This document shows positions 6,817 through 16,257 of a stretch of 39,764 bases of DNA, piece by piece (positions within the stretch are counted from its first letter, which is position 1; the number at the start of each line of letters is the position of its first letter). Below the pieces are notes generated by a model. That model saw only the letters and a program-made list of their open reading frames with translations, made no database searches and was not told the origin of the DNA. This DNA comes from JAZDRH01 sp047470865. GTDB taxonomy: Bacteria > Pseudomonadota > Gammaproteobacteria > Pseudomonadales > Pseudomonadaceae. Both the position numbers and the translations under genes were made by a program. The stretch is from contig NZ_JAZDRH010000030.1 in assembly GCF_047470865.1 (NCBI RefSeq), forward strand, positions 1-39,764. Reading direction: 5' to 3'.

Positions 6817-9800
6817 ATGGCTTACTCATACACTGAGAAAAAACGTATCCGCAAGGACTTTAGCAAGCTGCAGAACGTAATGGATGTGCCGTACTTATTG
6901 GCAATCCAATTAGACTCTTACCGTGAATTCCTGCAGGCTGGCGTGAGCAAGGAGCAGTTCCGCGATATAGGCCTGCACGCGGCATTTAAGTCTGTCTTTC
7001 CTATCATGAGTTACTCGGGCAACGCTGCCCTTGAGTATGTTGGCTATCGTTTAGGTGAGCCAGCCTTTGATGTTAAGGAATGTACTTTACGCGGCATTAC
7101 TTACGCAGCACCTTTGCGTGTGAAAGTGCGTTTGATTATTTTTGATCGTGAATCTTCTGGCAAGCCGATTAAAGATATCAAAGAGCAAGAAGTTTATATG
7201 GGAGAGATCCCATTAATGACTGATAACGGTACTTTTGTAATTAATGGTACTGAACGGGTCATCGTATCCCAGTTACATCGCTCACCTGGCGTATTCTATG
7301 ATCACGATCGTGGTAAAACGCACAGCTCAGGTAAGCTATTGTATTCTGCACGAGTAATTCCTTACCGTGGCTCTTGGTTAGACTTTGAGTTTGACCCAAA
7401 AGACTGCGTGTTTGTGCGTATTGATCGTCGCCGTAAGCTTCCTGCATCTGTTCTGTTGCGTGCATTGGACTATAGCACTGAGCAAGTGCTAGAAATGTTC
7501 TATGATACTAATGTTTTCCACCTATCAAGCGACCAAGGCTTTGAGCTTGAGCTCGTGCCTGCACGTTTGCGTGGTGAAGTTGCGGCTTTTGATATTAAAG
7601 ATGACGAAGGCAATATCCTTGTTGAACAGGGTCGCCGTATTACTGCCCGTCATATTAAACAATTAGAGAAAGCCGGTATTAGCAAACTAGCTGTACCCGT
7701 TGAATACGTAGTAGGCTGCACTACAGCTAAGCCTATTGTGCATCCTGCAACAGGTGAGATTCTGGTTGACTGTAATACGGAATTAACTGTTGAAAGCTTG
7801 GCTAAGGTAGCCCAAGCTCAGGTTGTTCGTATTGAAACGCTATACACTAACGATATTGATTGCGGACCATTTATTTCAGACACATTAAAAGTTGATACTA
7901 CTAAGTCTCAGCTTGATGCTTTGGTTGAAATTTACCGCATGATGCGTCCAGGTGAGCCGCCAACCAAAGAAGCGGCTGAAACTTTGTTTAATAATCTGTT
8001 CTTCAGTGCGGATCGCTATGACTTATCTGCAGTAGGTCGCATGAAGTTCAACCGTCGTCTAGGTCGCAGCGAAATTGTTGGTCCTGGCGTATTAAGCAAA
8101 GAAGACATCGTTGACGTATTAAAAACCTTAGTGAATATTCGTAACGGTAAAGGCATCGTTGATGATATTGACCACTTAGGTAACCGTCGTGTGCGCTGTG
8201 TTGGCGAGATGGCTGAAAACCAATTCCGTGTTGGTTTAGTTCGCGTTGAGCGTGCGGTTAAAGAACGTCTATCCATGGCAGAAAGTGAAGGCTTAATGCC
8301 GCAAGACTTAATTAATGCCAAGCCTGTAGCGGCGGCAGTTAAAGAGTTCTTCGGTTCTAGCCAGCTTTCTCAGTTTATGGACCAAAACAACCCGCTGTCT
8401 GAAATTACCCACAAACGTCGTGTTTCTGCGCTTGGCCCAGGTGGTTTGACACGTGAGCGCGCCGGCTTCGAAGTGCGTGACGTACACCCGACTCACTATG
8501 GTCGTGTATGTCCAATTGAAACGCCTGAAGGTCCAAACATTGGTTTGATTAACTCGTTAGCAACCTATGCTCGTACTAACGAATATGGCTTCTTAGAAAG
8601 TCCGTACCGTGTTGTTAAAGAAGGGCGTGTCACTGACGAGATCGTCTACTTGTCAGCAATTGAAGAAACTGAGCATGTTATTGCACAGGCTTCAGCTGCT
8701 ATGAATGCCGATAGTCAATTGATTGACGAGCTAGTAACTGTTCGTTACTTGAACGAGTTTACGGTAAAAGCACCAGAAGATGTAACTTTAATGGATGTTT
8801 CACCGAAACAAGTTGTTTCGGTTGCTGCTTCCTTGATTCCGTTCTTAGAGCACGACGATGCTAACCGTGCATTGATGGGATCAAACATGCAACGCCAAGC
8901 TGTACCCACCCTACGTTCGGATAAGCCGTTAGTAGGTACAGGTATGGAGCGCTATGTGGCGCGCGACTCTGGTGTATGTGAAGTTGCCCGTCGTGGTGGT
9001 GTGATTGAGTCTGTTGATGCAAGCCGTATCGTGGTTCGTGTGCATGACACTGAAGTTGAAACAGGTGAAGCGGGTGTAGATATCTACAACCTGACAAAAT
9101 ACACACGTTCAAACCAGAACACTTGTATTAACCAGCGTCCGTTGGTGAAAAAAGGTGACGTGGTTGCTCGTGGCGATATCATGGCTGATGGCCCTTCAAC
9201 CGATATGGGTGAATTGGCATTAGGTCAAAACATGCGCGTGGCCTTTATGCCATGGAATGGTTTTAACTTCGAAGACTCGATTTTATTATCAGAGCGTGTT
9301 GTACAAGAAGACCGTTTCACCACTATTCACATTCAAGAGCTCACCTGTGTATCACGTGATACTAAGCTTGGTGCAGAAGAAATCACCGCTGACATCCCTA
9401 ACGTAGGTGAGGCAGCGCTGAATAAGCTGGATGAAGCAGGTGTTGTTTATGTAGGTGCTGAGGTTGAAGCAGGCGATATTCTAGTTGGTAAAGTAACGCC
9501 AAAAGGTGAAACTCAGCTAACGCCAGAAGAAAAGCTACTACGTGCTATCTTCGGTGAAAAAGCCAGTGATGTGAAAGATACTTCGTTACGTGTGCCTACA
9601 GGTACTAAAGGTACTGTTATTGACGTTCAAGTATTCACTCGTGATGGTGTTGAGCGTGACTCACGTGCGTTAGCGATTGAAAAATCACAATTAGATGCCA
9701 TTCGTAAAGACTTAAACGAAGAGTTCCGTATTGTTGAAGGTGCAACCTTTGAACGTTTACGTGCACACTTAGTCGGCGCCACTGTTGAAGGTGGAGCAGG

Positions 9801-10902
9801 TCTGAAAAAAGGTACAGTGATCAGTAACGAAATGCTAGATGAGCTAGAGCATTCCTACTGGTGGAAACTGCGTATGGCAGATGATGCGTTAAATGAGCAA
9901 TTAGAAAAAGCGCAAGCTTATCTCGTTGATCGCCGCAAACTGCTAGATGAAAAGTTTGAAGACAAAAAACGTAAGCTACAGCAAGGCGATGATCTTGCGC
10001 CAGGCGTACTAAAAATTGTCAAAGTATACTTAGCTATCCGTCGTCGCATCCAGCCGGGTGATAAGATGGCTGGTCGTCATGGTAACAAGGGTGTTGTGTC
10101 TGTAATCATGCCAGTAGAAGATATGCCGCATGATGAGCACGGTGTGCCTGTTGATATCGTATTGAACCCGCTAGGTGTACCTTCACGTATGAACGTGGGG
10201 CAGATCTTAGAAACTCACTTAGGCTTAGCAGCGCGCGGTCTAGGCGAAAAGATCAATCGCATGCTAGACGAGCAACGCAAAATTGCAGATATTCGTACTT
10301 TCTTAAATGAAGTTTATAACGTAGTAGGTGGCGCTGAAGAAGATCGCGTTGACCTTGACGTGCTAAACGATCAAGAAATTATGGATCTGGCAAATAACCT
10401 AAAAGCAGGTGTGCCTATGGCTACACCAGTATTTGATGGTGCAGAAGAGCCAGAAATTAAAGCAATGTTGCGCTTAGCTGATCTACCAGATAGTGGTCAA
10501 ATGCAGCTTTATGATGGCCGTACAGGTAACGCTTTTGAGCGTCATACCACAGTTGGCTATATGTACATGCTCAAACTGAACCACTTAGTAGACGATAAGA
10601 TGCATGCTCGTTCTACAGGTTCGTACAGCTTAGTAACACAACAACCGTTGGGCGGTAAGGCTCAATTCGGTGGTCAGCGCTTCGGTGAGATGGAAGTGTG
10701 GGCACTTGAAGCTTATGGTGCTGCATATACCTTGCAAGAAATGCTTACTGTTAAGTCGGATGATGTGAATGGCCGTACCAAAATGTATAAAAACATTGTG
10801 GATGGCGATCACCGTATGGAAGCAGGCATGCCTGAGTCCTTCAACGTGTTGATCAAAGAAATTCGCTCTCTGGGCATTGATATCGAATTGGAATCCGAAT
10901 AA
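6817..10902 (+). CDS. rpoB: DNA-directed RNA polymerase subunit beta
   Basis: The beta subunit forms one jaw of RNA polymerase and much of the active site. The 1361-residue length matches Pseudomonas. The rifampicin-binding cluster (QLSQFMDQNNPLSEITHKRR, near residues 510-535) has the wild-type Asp, His and the downstream Ser in RRVSALG. Other conserved blocks are ERAGFEVRDVHPTHYGRVC, NMRVAFMPWNGFNFEDSI and, near the end, GGKAQFGGQRFGEMEVWALE. It begins 210 bases after rplL behind a structured leader and is followed 61 bases later by rpoC. Confidence 0.99.
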   Translation: MAYSYTEKKRIRKDFSKLQNVMDVPYLLAIQLDSYREFLQAGVSKEQFRDIGLHAAFKSVFPIMSYSGNAALEYVGYRLGEPAFDVKECTLRGITYAAPLRVKVRLIIFDRESSGKPIKDIKEQEVYMGEIPLMTDNGTFVINGTERVIVSQLHRSPGVFYDHDRGKTHSSGKLLYSARVIPYRGSWLDFEFDPKDCVFVRIDRRRKLPASVLLRALDYSTEQVLEMFYDTNVFHLSSDQGFELELVPARLRGEVAAFDIKDDEGNILVEQGRRITARHIKQLEKAGISKLAVPVEYVVGCTTAKPIVHPATGEILVDCNTELTVESLAKVAQAQVVRIETLYTNDIDCGPFISDTLKVDTTKSQLDALVEIYRMMRPGEPPTKEAAETLFNNLFFSADRYDLSAVGRMKFNRRLGRSEIVGPGVLSKEDIVDVLKTLVNIRNGKGIVDDIDHLGNRRVRCVGEMAENQFRVGLVRVERAVKERLSMAESEGLMPQDLINAKPVAAAVKEFFGSSQLSQFMDQNNPLSEITHKRRVSALGPGGLTRERAGFEVRDVHPTHYGRVCPIETPEGPNIGLINSLATYARTNEYGFLESPYRVVKEGRVTDEIVYLSAIEETEHVIAQASAAMNADSQLIDELVTVRYLNEFTVKAPEDVTLMDVSPKQVVSVAASLIPFLEHDDANRALMGSNMQRQAVPTLRSDKPLVGTGMERYVARDSGVCEVARRGGVIESVDASRIVVRVHDTEVETGEAGVDIYNLTKYTRSNQNTCINQRPLVKKGDVVARGDIMADGPSTDMGELALGQNMRVAFMPWNGFNFEDSILLSERVVQEDRFTTIHIQELTCVSRDTKLGAEEITADIPNVGEAALNKLDEAGVVYVGAEVEAGDILVGKVTPKGETQLTPEEKLLRAIFGEKASDVKDTSLRVPTGTKGTVIDVQVFTRDGVERDSRALAIEKSQLDAIRKDLNEEFRIVEGATFERLRAHLVGATVEGGAGLKKGTVISNEMLDELEHSYWWKLRMADDALNEQLEKAQAYLVDRRKLLDEKFEDKKRKLQQGDDLAPGVLKIVKVYLAIRRRIQPGDKMAGRHGNKGVVSVIMPVEDMPHDEHGVPVDIVLNPLGVPSRMNVGQILETHLGLAARGLGEKINRMLDEQRKIADIRTFLNEVYNVVGGAEEDRVDLDVLNDQEIMDLANNLKAGVPMATPVFDGAEEPEIKAMLRLADLPDSGQMQLYDGRTGNAFERHTTVGYMYMLKLNHLVDDKMHARSTGSYSLVTQQPLGGKAQFGGQRFGEMEVWALEAYGAAYTLQEMLTVKSDDVNGRTKMYKNIVDGDHRMEAGMPESFNVLIKEIRSLGIDIELESE

Positions 10903-10963
10903 CCCGCGTGCGTAATTGAGCAGTAGTAAGACTGCTGCTCTACGCTCCGTCAGGAGAAAGGCC

Positions 10964-13900
10964 TTGAAAGATTTATTAAATCTGTTGAAAAACCAGAGCC
11001 CGCTCGAAGAGTTTGACGCGATTAAGATTTCGCTTGCGTCACCAGAGATGATTCGCTCGTGGTCATTCGGCGAAGTTAAAAAGCCGGAAACCATTAACTA
11101 CCGTACGTTCAAGCCAGAGCGCGACGGTCTTTTCTGTGCCAAAATTTTCGGCCCAGTAAAAGACTATGAGTGCTTGTGCGGTAAGTACAAACGCTTAAAG
11201 CATCGCGGTGTTATTTGTGAGAAGTGTGGTGTAGAAGTTGCACTATCTAAAGTTCGTCGTGAGCGTATGGCTCATATCGAATTGGCTTCTCCTGTGGCAC
11301 ACATTTGGTTCTTAAAATCTCTACCAAGTCGCATTGGCTTGTTATTGGATATGACGCTACGTGATATCGAGCGCGTATTGTATTTTGAGAGCTATGTTGT
11401 TGTTGATCCTGGAATGACTCCATTGGAGAAATACCAGTTATTAAACGACGAAGAGTACTACAATGCCTTAGAAGAGCACGGTGACGAGTTTGACGCGCGC
11501 ATGGGCGCTGAAGCTATCCGTGAGCTTTTAATGCAAATTGATTTGGACTATGAAGTAGAGCGTCTGCGTGAAGAAATTCCGCAAACCAACTCAGAAACCA
11601 AAATCAAAAAACTGTCTAAGCGCTTAAAGCTAATGGAAGCCTTCCATGGCTCAGGCAATAAGCCAGAGTGGATGATTTTAACGGTATTACCAGTGTTACC
11701 ACCGGATTTGCGTCCGCTAGTTCCACTGGATGGCGGCCGTTTCGCAACCTCTGACTTAAACGACTTATATCGTCGTGTTATTAACCGTAATAACCGTCTA
11801 AAACGCCTTCTAGAGCTTTCAGCTCCAGACATCATCGTACGTAACGAAAAACGTATGTTACAAGAGTCTGTTGATGCGTTATTAGATAACGGTCGTCGTG
11901 GTCGTGCGATTACAGGTAGCAACAAACGTCCTCTAAAATCTTTGGCAGATATGATCAAAGGTAAACAAGGTCGTTTCCGTCAAAACCTTCTTGGTAAACG
12001 TGTTGACTACTCGGGTCGTTCGGTAATTACAGTAGGTCCAGCACTACGTTTGCATCAGTGCGGCTTGCCTAAAAAAATGGCGCTTGAATTATTCAAACCA
12101 TTTATTTTTGGCAAACTAGAGCAGCGTGGCCTTGCGACTACTATTAAAGCGGCCAAGAAAATGGTTGAGCGTGAGCTGCCAGAAGTATGGGACGTTTTAG
12201 CAGATGTGATTCGTGAACATCCAGTATTGCTTAACCGTGCGCCAACGCTGCACCGTTTGGGTATTCAAGCGTTTGAGCCAGTATTGATCGAAGGTAAAGC
12301 CATTCAATTGCACCCATTAGTCTGTGCGGCGTATAACGCGGACTTTGACGGTGACCAAATGGCGGTACACGTACCTTTAACTTTGGAAGCACAGTTAGAA
12401 GCACGTGCGTTAATGATGTCAACCAACAACGTGTTGTCTCCAGCGAACGGTGAACCAATCATCGTACCTTCGCAAGACGTTGTATTGGGTCTGTACTACA
12501 TGACACGTGAAGCGATTAATGCCAAAGGCGAGAATCGTGTGTTCGCTGATTTACAAGAAGTTGACCGCGTTTATCGTGCAGGTGAAGCTTCTTTACACGC
12601 CAAAGTAAAAGTGCGCGTTCATGAATTCGTGAAGGATCGTGATAGCGGCGAAATTACTGAGAATGTTCGTATCGTTGATACAACAGTTGGGCGTGCTTTG
12701 TTATTCCAAATCGTACCAAAAGGCTTATCCTTTGATGTTGTTAACCAAACAATGAAAAAGAAAGCCATCTCTGGTCTGATTAACAAGTGCTACCGTACAG
12801 TTGGTTTAAAAGATACAGTCATCTTTGCTGACCAATTAATGTACACAGGTTTTGCCTTCTCAACCTTGTCTGGTGTTTCTATTGGTGTAAACGACTTCGT
12901 TATTCCAGCAGAAAAAACTACCATCATCGATCACGCTATCGAAGAAGTGAAAGAGATCGAAAAGCAATATGCTTCAGGTCTAGTAACTCAGGGCGAGAAG
13001 TACAACAAAGTAATCGACCTTTGGTCCAAGGCGAACGACGAAGTTTCTAAAAAAATGATGGCCAACCTTTCTAAAGAGAAAGTGATTGACCGTGATGGAA
13101 ACGAAGTTGAGCAAGAGTCATTTAACTCAATGTATATGATGGCTGACTCAGGTGCGCGGGGCTCTGCAGCACAGATTCGTCAGCTAGCTGGTATGCGTGG
13201 TTTGATGGCTAAACCAGACGGCTCTATTATTGAGACGCCAATTACCGCTAACTTCCGTGAAGGTTTGAACGTATTACAGTACTTCATTTCAACCCACGGT
13301 GCGCGTAAAGGTTTGGCTGATACGGCATTGAAAACAGCAAACTCGGGTTACTTAACTCGTCGTCTAGTAGATGTTGCGCAAGACCTCGTAGTTACTGAAG
13401 TTGATTGCGGCACAGATCGTGGTATTACCATGACGCCAAATATTGAAGGCGGTGACGTAGTTGAACCATTGGGTGAACGCGTATTGGGCCGTGTAATTGC
13501 TCAAGATGTATTAAATCCAGCTGGCGATGATGTATTAATTCCTGCGGGAACGCTCATTGATGAAAAATGGGTTGAGTTCATTGAATCCAGCAAAATCGAT
13601 GAAGTAGTAGTACGCTCAGTAATTACCTGTGAAACGCGTCATGGTATTTGCGCAAGCTGTTATGGTCGCGACCTGGCTCGTGGTCATTTAGTGAACATGG
13701 GTGAAGCCATTGGTGTTATTGCAGCTCAATCAATTGGTGAGCCAGGTACCCAGTTAACCATGCGTACCTTCCACATTGGTGGTGCGGCAGCAGCTTCTTC
13801 GGCAGTAGATAATGTTCAAGTGAAAAATGGCGGCACTGTTCGTCTCTTGAACCTAAAACACGTAGTGAACAAAGATAACAAGCTAGTCGCTGTATCGCGT

Positions 13901-15163
13901 TCAGGTGAGTTAGCCATTGCTGATGAGTTTGGCCGTGAGCGTGAACGCTACAAATTACCATATGGTGCAGTTATTTCTGTACACGAAGGTGATGCTGTTG
14001 CGCCAGGTGAAATCGTTGCGAAATGGGATCCGCATACGCACCCAATCGTAACTGAAACTACAGGTACTGTGCGCTTCGTTGGCATGGAAGATGGTATTAC
14101 CATTAAACGCCAAACGGACGAACTAACAGGTCTAAACCACATTGAAGTATTAGATCCAAAAGATCGTCCAGCCGCAGGTAAAGACATCCGCCCAGCGATT
14201 AAGTTGGTAGATGCCAAAGGTAATGATTTATTATTACCAGGCACAGATGTCACTGCGCAATACTTCTTACCTTCACATGCATTGGTTAACCTCAATGACG
14301 GCGACACCATTAATGTGGGTGATGTTGTAGCACGTATTCCACAAGAAACTTCAAAAACACGCGATATTACCGGTGGTTTACCACGGGTTGCGGACTTATT
14401 TGAAGCGCGTCGTCCAAAAGAAGCGGCCATCTTGGCGGAAGTTAGTGGTACCATTTCATTTGGTAAAGAAACTAAAGGTAAACGTCGCTTGGTGATTACA
14501 CCAACTGACGGTAGCGAACCATACGAAGAATTGATCCATAAATGGCGTCATCTCAACGTGTTCGAAGGGGAGCAAGTAAACCGTGGTGAGGTAATCTCTG
14601 ACGGTCCTAGCAATCCGCATGACATCTTGCGTCTTTTAGGTGTGGGTGCGTTAGCACGTTACATTGTAACTGAGATTCAAGAAGTTTACCGTCTCCAAGG
14701 CGTGAAGATTAACGACAAGCACATTGAAACTATTTTGCGTCAAATGTTGCGGAAAGTTGATGTTCTTGATGCAGGCGACACTAACTTGATCAAAGGTGAT
14801 CAGGTTGAATTAACACAAGTGCTTGAAGAAAACGAAGCACAGGCAGCAAAAGATCGCTTCCCAGCAAAATACGAGCGCGTATTGCTAGGTATTACAAAAG
14901 CTTCTTTGTCTACCGAATCCTTCATTTCTGCAGCATCGTTCCAAGAAACAACACGTGTTCTTACCGAAGCAGCAGTAACAGGAAAACGCGATTACCTACG
15001 TGGTTTGAAAGAAAACGTAGTAGTAGGTCGTCTAATTCCAGCAGGTACAGGTTTGGCATATCACGCAGAGCGTAAGCGTAAAGCAGAGGTTGAACAACCA
15101 ATGCAAGTGAGCGCAAGTGATGTTGAAGCAGCACTGAGTGAAGCATTAAATTCTGCTAACTAA
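10964..15163 (+). CDS. rpoC: DNA-directed RNA polymerase subunit beta'
   Basis: The beta' subunit carries the catalytic magnesium site. I place the start at TTG 10964, behind AGGAG (10952-10956), because the protein then begins MKDLLNLLKNQ, the family N-terminus; an in-frame TTG at 10916 has no ribosome site. This gives 1399 residues. The first zinc site is C70, C72, C85 and C88. The active-site motif NADFDGDQM lies near residue 460. A second cysteine set appears in CETRHGICASCYGRD. Conserved ends such as SFISAASFQETTRVLTEAA are intact. Confidence 0.98.
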   Translation: MKDLLNLLKNQSPLEEFDAIKISLASPEMIRSWSFGEVKKPETINYRTFKPERDGLFCAKIFGPVKDYECLCGKYKRLKHRGVICEKCGVEVALSKVRRERMAHIELASPVAHIWFLKSLPSRIGLLLDMTLRDIERVLYFESYVVVDPGMTPLEKYQLLNDEEYYNALEEHGDEFDARMGAEAIRELLMQIDLDYEVERLREEIPQTNSETKIKKLSKRLKLMEAFHGSGNKPEWMILTVLPVLPPDLRPLVPLDGGRFATSDLNDLYRRVINRNNRLKRLLELSAPDIIVRNEKRMLQESVDALLDNGRRGRAITGSNKRPLKSLADMIKGKQGRFRQNLLGKRVDYSGRSVITVGPALRLHQCGLPKKMALELFKPFIFGKLEQRGLATTIKAAKKMVERELPEVWDVLADVIREHPVLLNRAPTLHRLGIQAFEPVLIEGKAIQLHPLVCAAYNADFDGDQMAVHVPLTLEAQLEARALMMSTNNVLSPANGEPIIVPSQDVVLGLYYMTREAINAKGENRVFADLQEVDRVYRAGEASLHAKVKVRVHEFVKDRDSGEITENVRIVDTTVGRALLFQIVPKGLSFDVVNQTMKKKAISGLINKCYRTVGLKDTVIFADQLMYTGFAFSTLSGVSIGVNDFVIPAEKTTIIDHAIEEVKEIEKQYASGLVTQGEKYNKVIDLWSKANDEVSKKMMANLSKEKVIDRDGNEVEQESFNSMYMMADSGARGSAAQIRQLAGMRGLMAKPDGSIIETPITANFREGLNVLQYFISTHGARKGLADTALKTANSGYLTRRLVDVAQDLVVTEVDCGTDRGITMTPNIEGGDVVEPLGERVLGRVIAQDVLNPAGDDVLIPAGTLIDEKWVEFIESSKIDEVVVRSVITCETRHGICASCYGRDLARGHLVNMGEAIGVIAAQSIGEPGTQLTMRTFHIGGAAAASSAVDNVQVKNGGTVRLLNLKHVVNKDNKLVAVSRSGELAIADEFGRERERYKLPYGAVISVHEGDAVAPGEIVAKWDPHTHPIVTETTGTVRFVGMEDGITIKRQTDELTGLNHIEVLDPKDRPAAGKDIRPAIKLVDAKGNDLLLPGTDVTAQYFLPSHALVNLNDGDTINVGDVVARIPQETSKTRDITGGLPRVADLFEARRPKEAAILAEVSGTISFGKETKGKRRLVITPTDGSEPYEELIHKWRHLNVFEGEQVNRGEVISDGPSNPHDILRLLGVGALARYIVTEIQEVYRLQGVKINDKHIETILRQMLRKVDVLDAGDTNLIKGDQVELTQVLEENEAQAAKDRFPAKYERVLLGITKASLSTESFISAASFQETTRVLTEAAVTGKRDYLRGLKENVVVGRLIPAGTGLAYHAERKRKAEVEQPMQVSASDVEAALSEALNSAN

Positions 15164-15172
15164 ACAGTCATT

Positions 15173-15190
15173 AGGACGCAATAGCGTCCT
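15173..15190 (+). terminator. Perfect hairpin after rpoC
   Basis: AGGACGC (15173-15179) and GCGTCCT (15184-15190) form seven pairs with loop AATA, ten bases after the rpoC stop. No T run follows, so it may be a partial or Rho-assisted stop or a 3'-end stabiliser. Confidence 0.5.
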
Positions 15191-15197
15191 GATGGTC

Positions 15198-15226
15198 TTG
15201 ACCAGGCGTACAAGTATAATTAAAAT
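15198..15226 (+). promoter_or_regulatory. Sigma70 promoter of the str operon (rpsL)
   Basis: TTGACC (15198-15203) and TAAAAT (15221-15226) are separated by exactly 17 bases. Transcription would begin near 15233, leaving a leader of about 70 bases before rpsL. A TATAAT at 15215-15220 also lies here but is only 11 bases from the -35 box. Confidence 0.7.
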
Positions 15227-15303
15227 CTTGTACCCTAAAAATTGGCTGGGCGATTTCCGCTTGGCCATTTTGTTTATGTCGAAAGACAACAGTGGAGCTA
15301 TAG

Positions 15304-15675
15304 ATGGCAACAATTAACCAGCTGGTGCGTTCGTCACGTAAGCGCGTCGTAGAAAAAAGCGACGTTCCTGCGTTACAAAACTGCCCACAGCGCCGTGGAG
15401 TATGTACTCGTGTATATACTACTACGCCTAAAAAACCGAACTCTGCATTACGTAAAGTATGTCGTGTTCGTTTAACTAACGGCTTTGAAGTAGCATCGTA
15501 CATCGGTGGTGAAGGTCATAACTTACAAGAGCACAGCGTAGTTTTAATTCGCGGTGGTCGTGTAAAAGACTTACCAGGTGTGCGTTATCACACCGTTCGT
15601 GGTGCGTTAGATACTTCTGGCGTTAAGGATCGCAAGCAAGGCCGTTCTAAATACGGTGCTAAGCGTCCTAAATAG
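15304..15675 (+). CDS. rpsL: 30S ribosomal protein S12
   Basis: S12 sits at the decoding centre and controls accuracy. The 123-residue protein has the loop TTPKKPNSALRKV with Lys43 and the segment GGRVKDLPGVRYH with Lys88 and Asp89. Changes at Lys43 and Lys88 are the usual causes of streptomycin resistance, and both are wild type here. It opens the str operon (rpsL-rpsG-fusA-tuf). Confidence 0.99.
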   Translation: MATINQLVRSSRKRVVEKSDVPALQNCPQRRGVCTRVYTTTPKKPNSALRKVCRVRLTNGFEVASYIGGEGHNLQEHSVVLIRGGRVKDLPGVRYHTVRGALDTSGVKDRKQGRSKYGAKRPK

Positions 15676-15768
15676 TTGTAATTATTTTTTAATATCGAGT
15701 CGATAAGAGTAAGGTCAGGCGATAACTATCTGTCCTGAGCTACCTGAAGACCGTTTGAGGGCTTATCA

Positions 15769-16239
15769 ATGCCAAGACGTCGCGTCGCTGCAAAGCGTGA
15801 GATTCTAGACGATCCAAAATACGGAAGTCAGATTCTGGCAAAATTTATGAACCACGTTATGGAAAGCGGTAAAAAATCCGTTGCCGAACGTATTGTTTAC
15901 GGTGCTCTAGATGCAGTTAAAGAGCGCAAAAACAGTGAACCTTTGGAACTCTTCGAAAAAGCACTAGATGCCATCGCTCCGCTGGTCGAAGTGAAGTCCC
16001 GCCGTGTAGGTGGTGCTACGTACCAAGTTCCTGTTGAAGTGCGCCCATCTCGCCGTAATGCACTAGCCATGCGTTGGTTAGTGGAAGCTGCGCGTAAGCG
16101 TGGTGAAAAATCTATGGCTTTACGTTTGGCTGGTGAATTGCTAGATGCCTCTGAAGGCAAAGGCGCAGCAGTTAAGAAGCGTGAAGACGTGCACCGTATG
16201 GCGGAAGCTAACAAAGCATTCTCGCACTACCGCTTCTAA
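15769..16239 (+). CDS. rpsG: 30S ribosomal protein S7
   Basis: S7 is a primary assembly protein that binds the 3' major domain of 16S rRNA near the E site; in E. coli it represses the str operon at the rpsL-rpsG junction. The 156-residue protein starts MPRRRVAAKREILDDPKYGS and has the conserved GGATYQVPVEVRPSRR block. The 93-base spacer before it can form a TCAGG/CCTGA stem, which might be a regulatory site, though I could not match it to the known S7 target. Confidence 0.98.
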   Translation: MPRRRVAAKREILDDPKYGSQILAKFMNHVMESGKKSVAERIVYGALDAVKERKNSEPLELFEKALDAIAPLVEVKSRRVGGATYQVPVEVRPSRRNALAMRWLVEAARKRGEKSMALRLAGELLDASEGKGAAVKKREDVHRMAEANKAFSHYRF

Positions 16240-16257
16240 TCTAGCGAGGAACTTATC

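Noticed and set aside
15198..15220. TTGACC with the perfect TATAAT before rpsL
   Set aside because: The spacer is only 11 bases; TAAAAT at 15221 has the correct 17-base spacing and is preferred.
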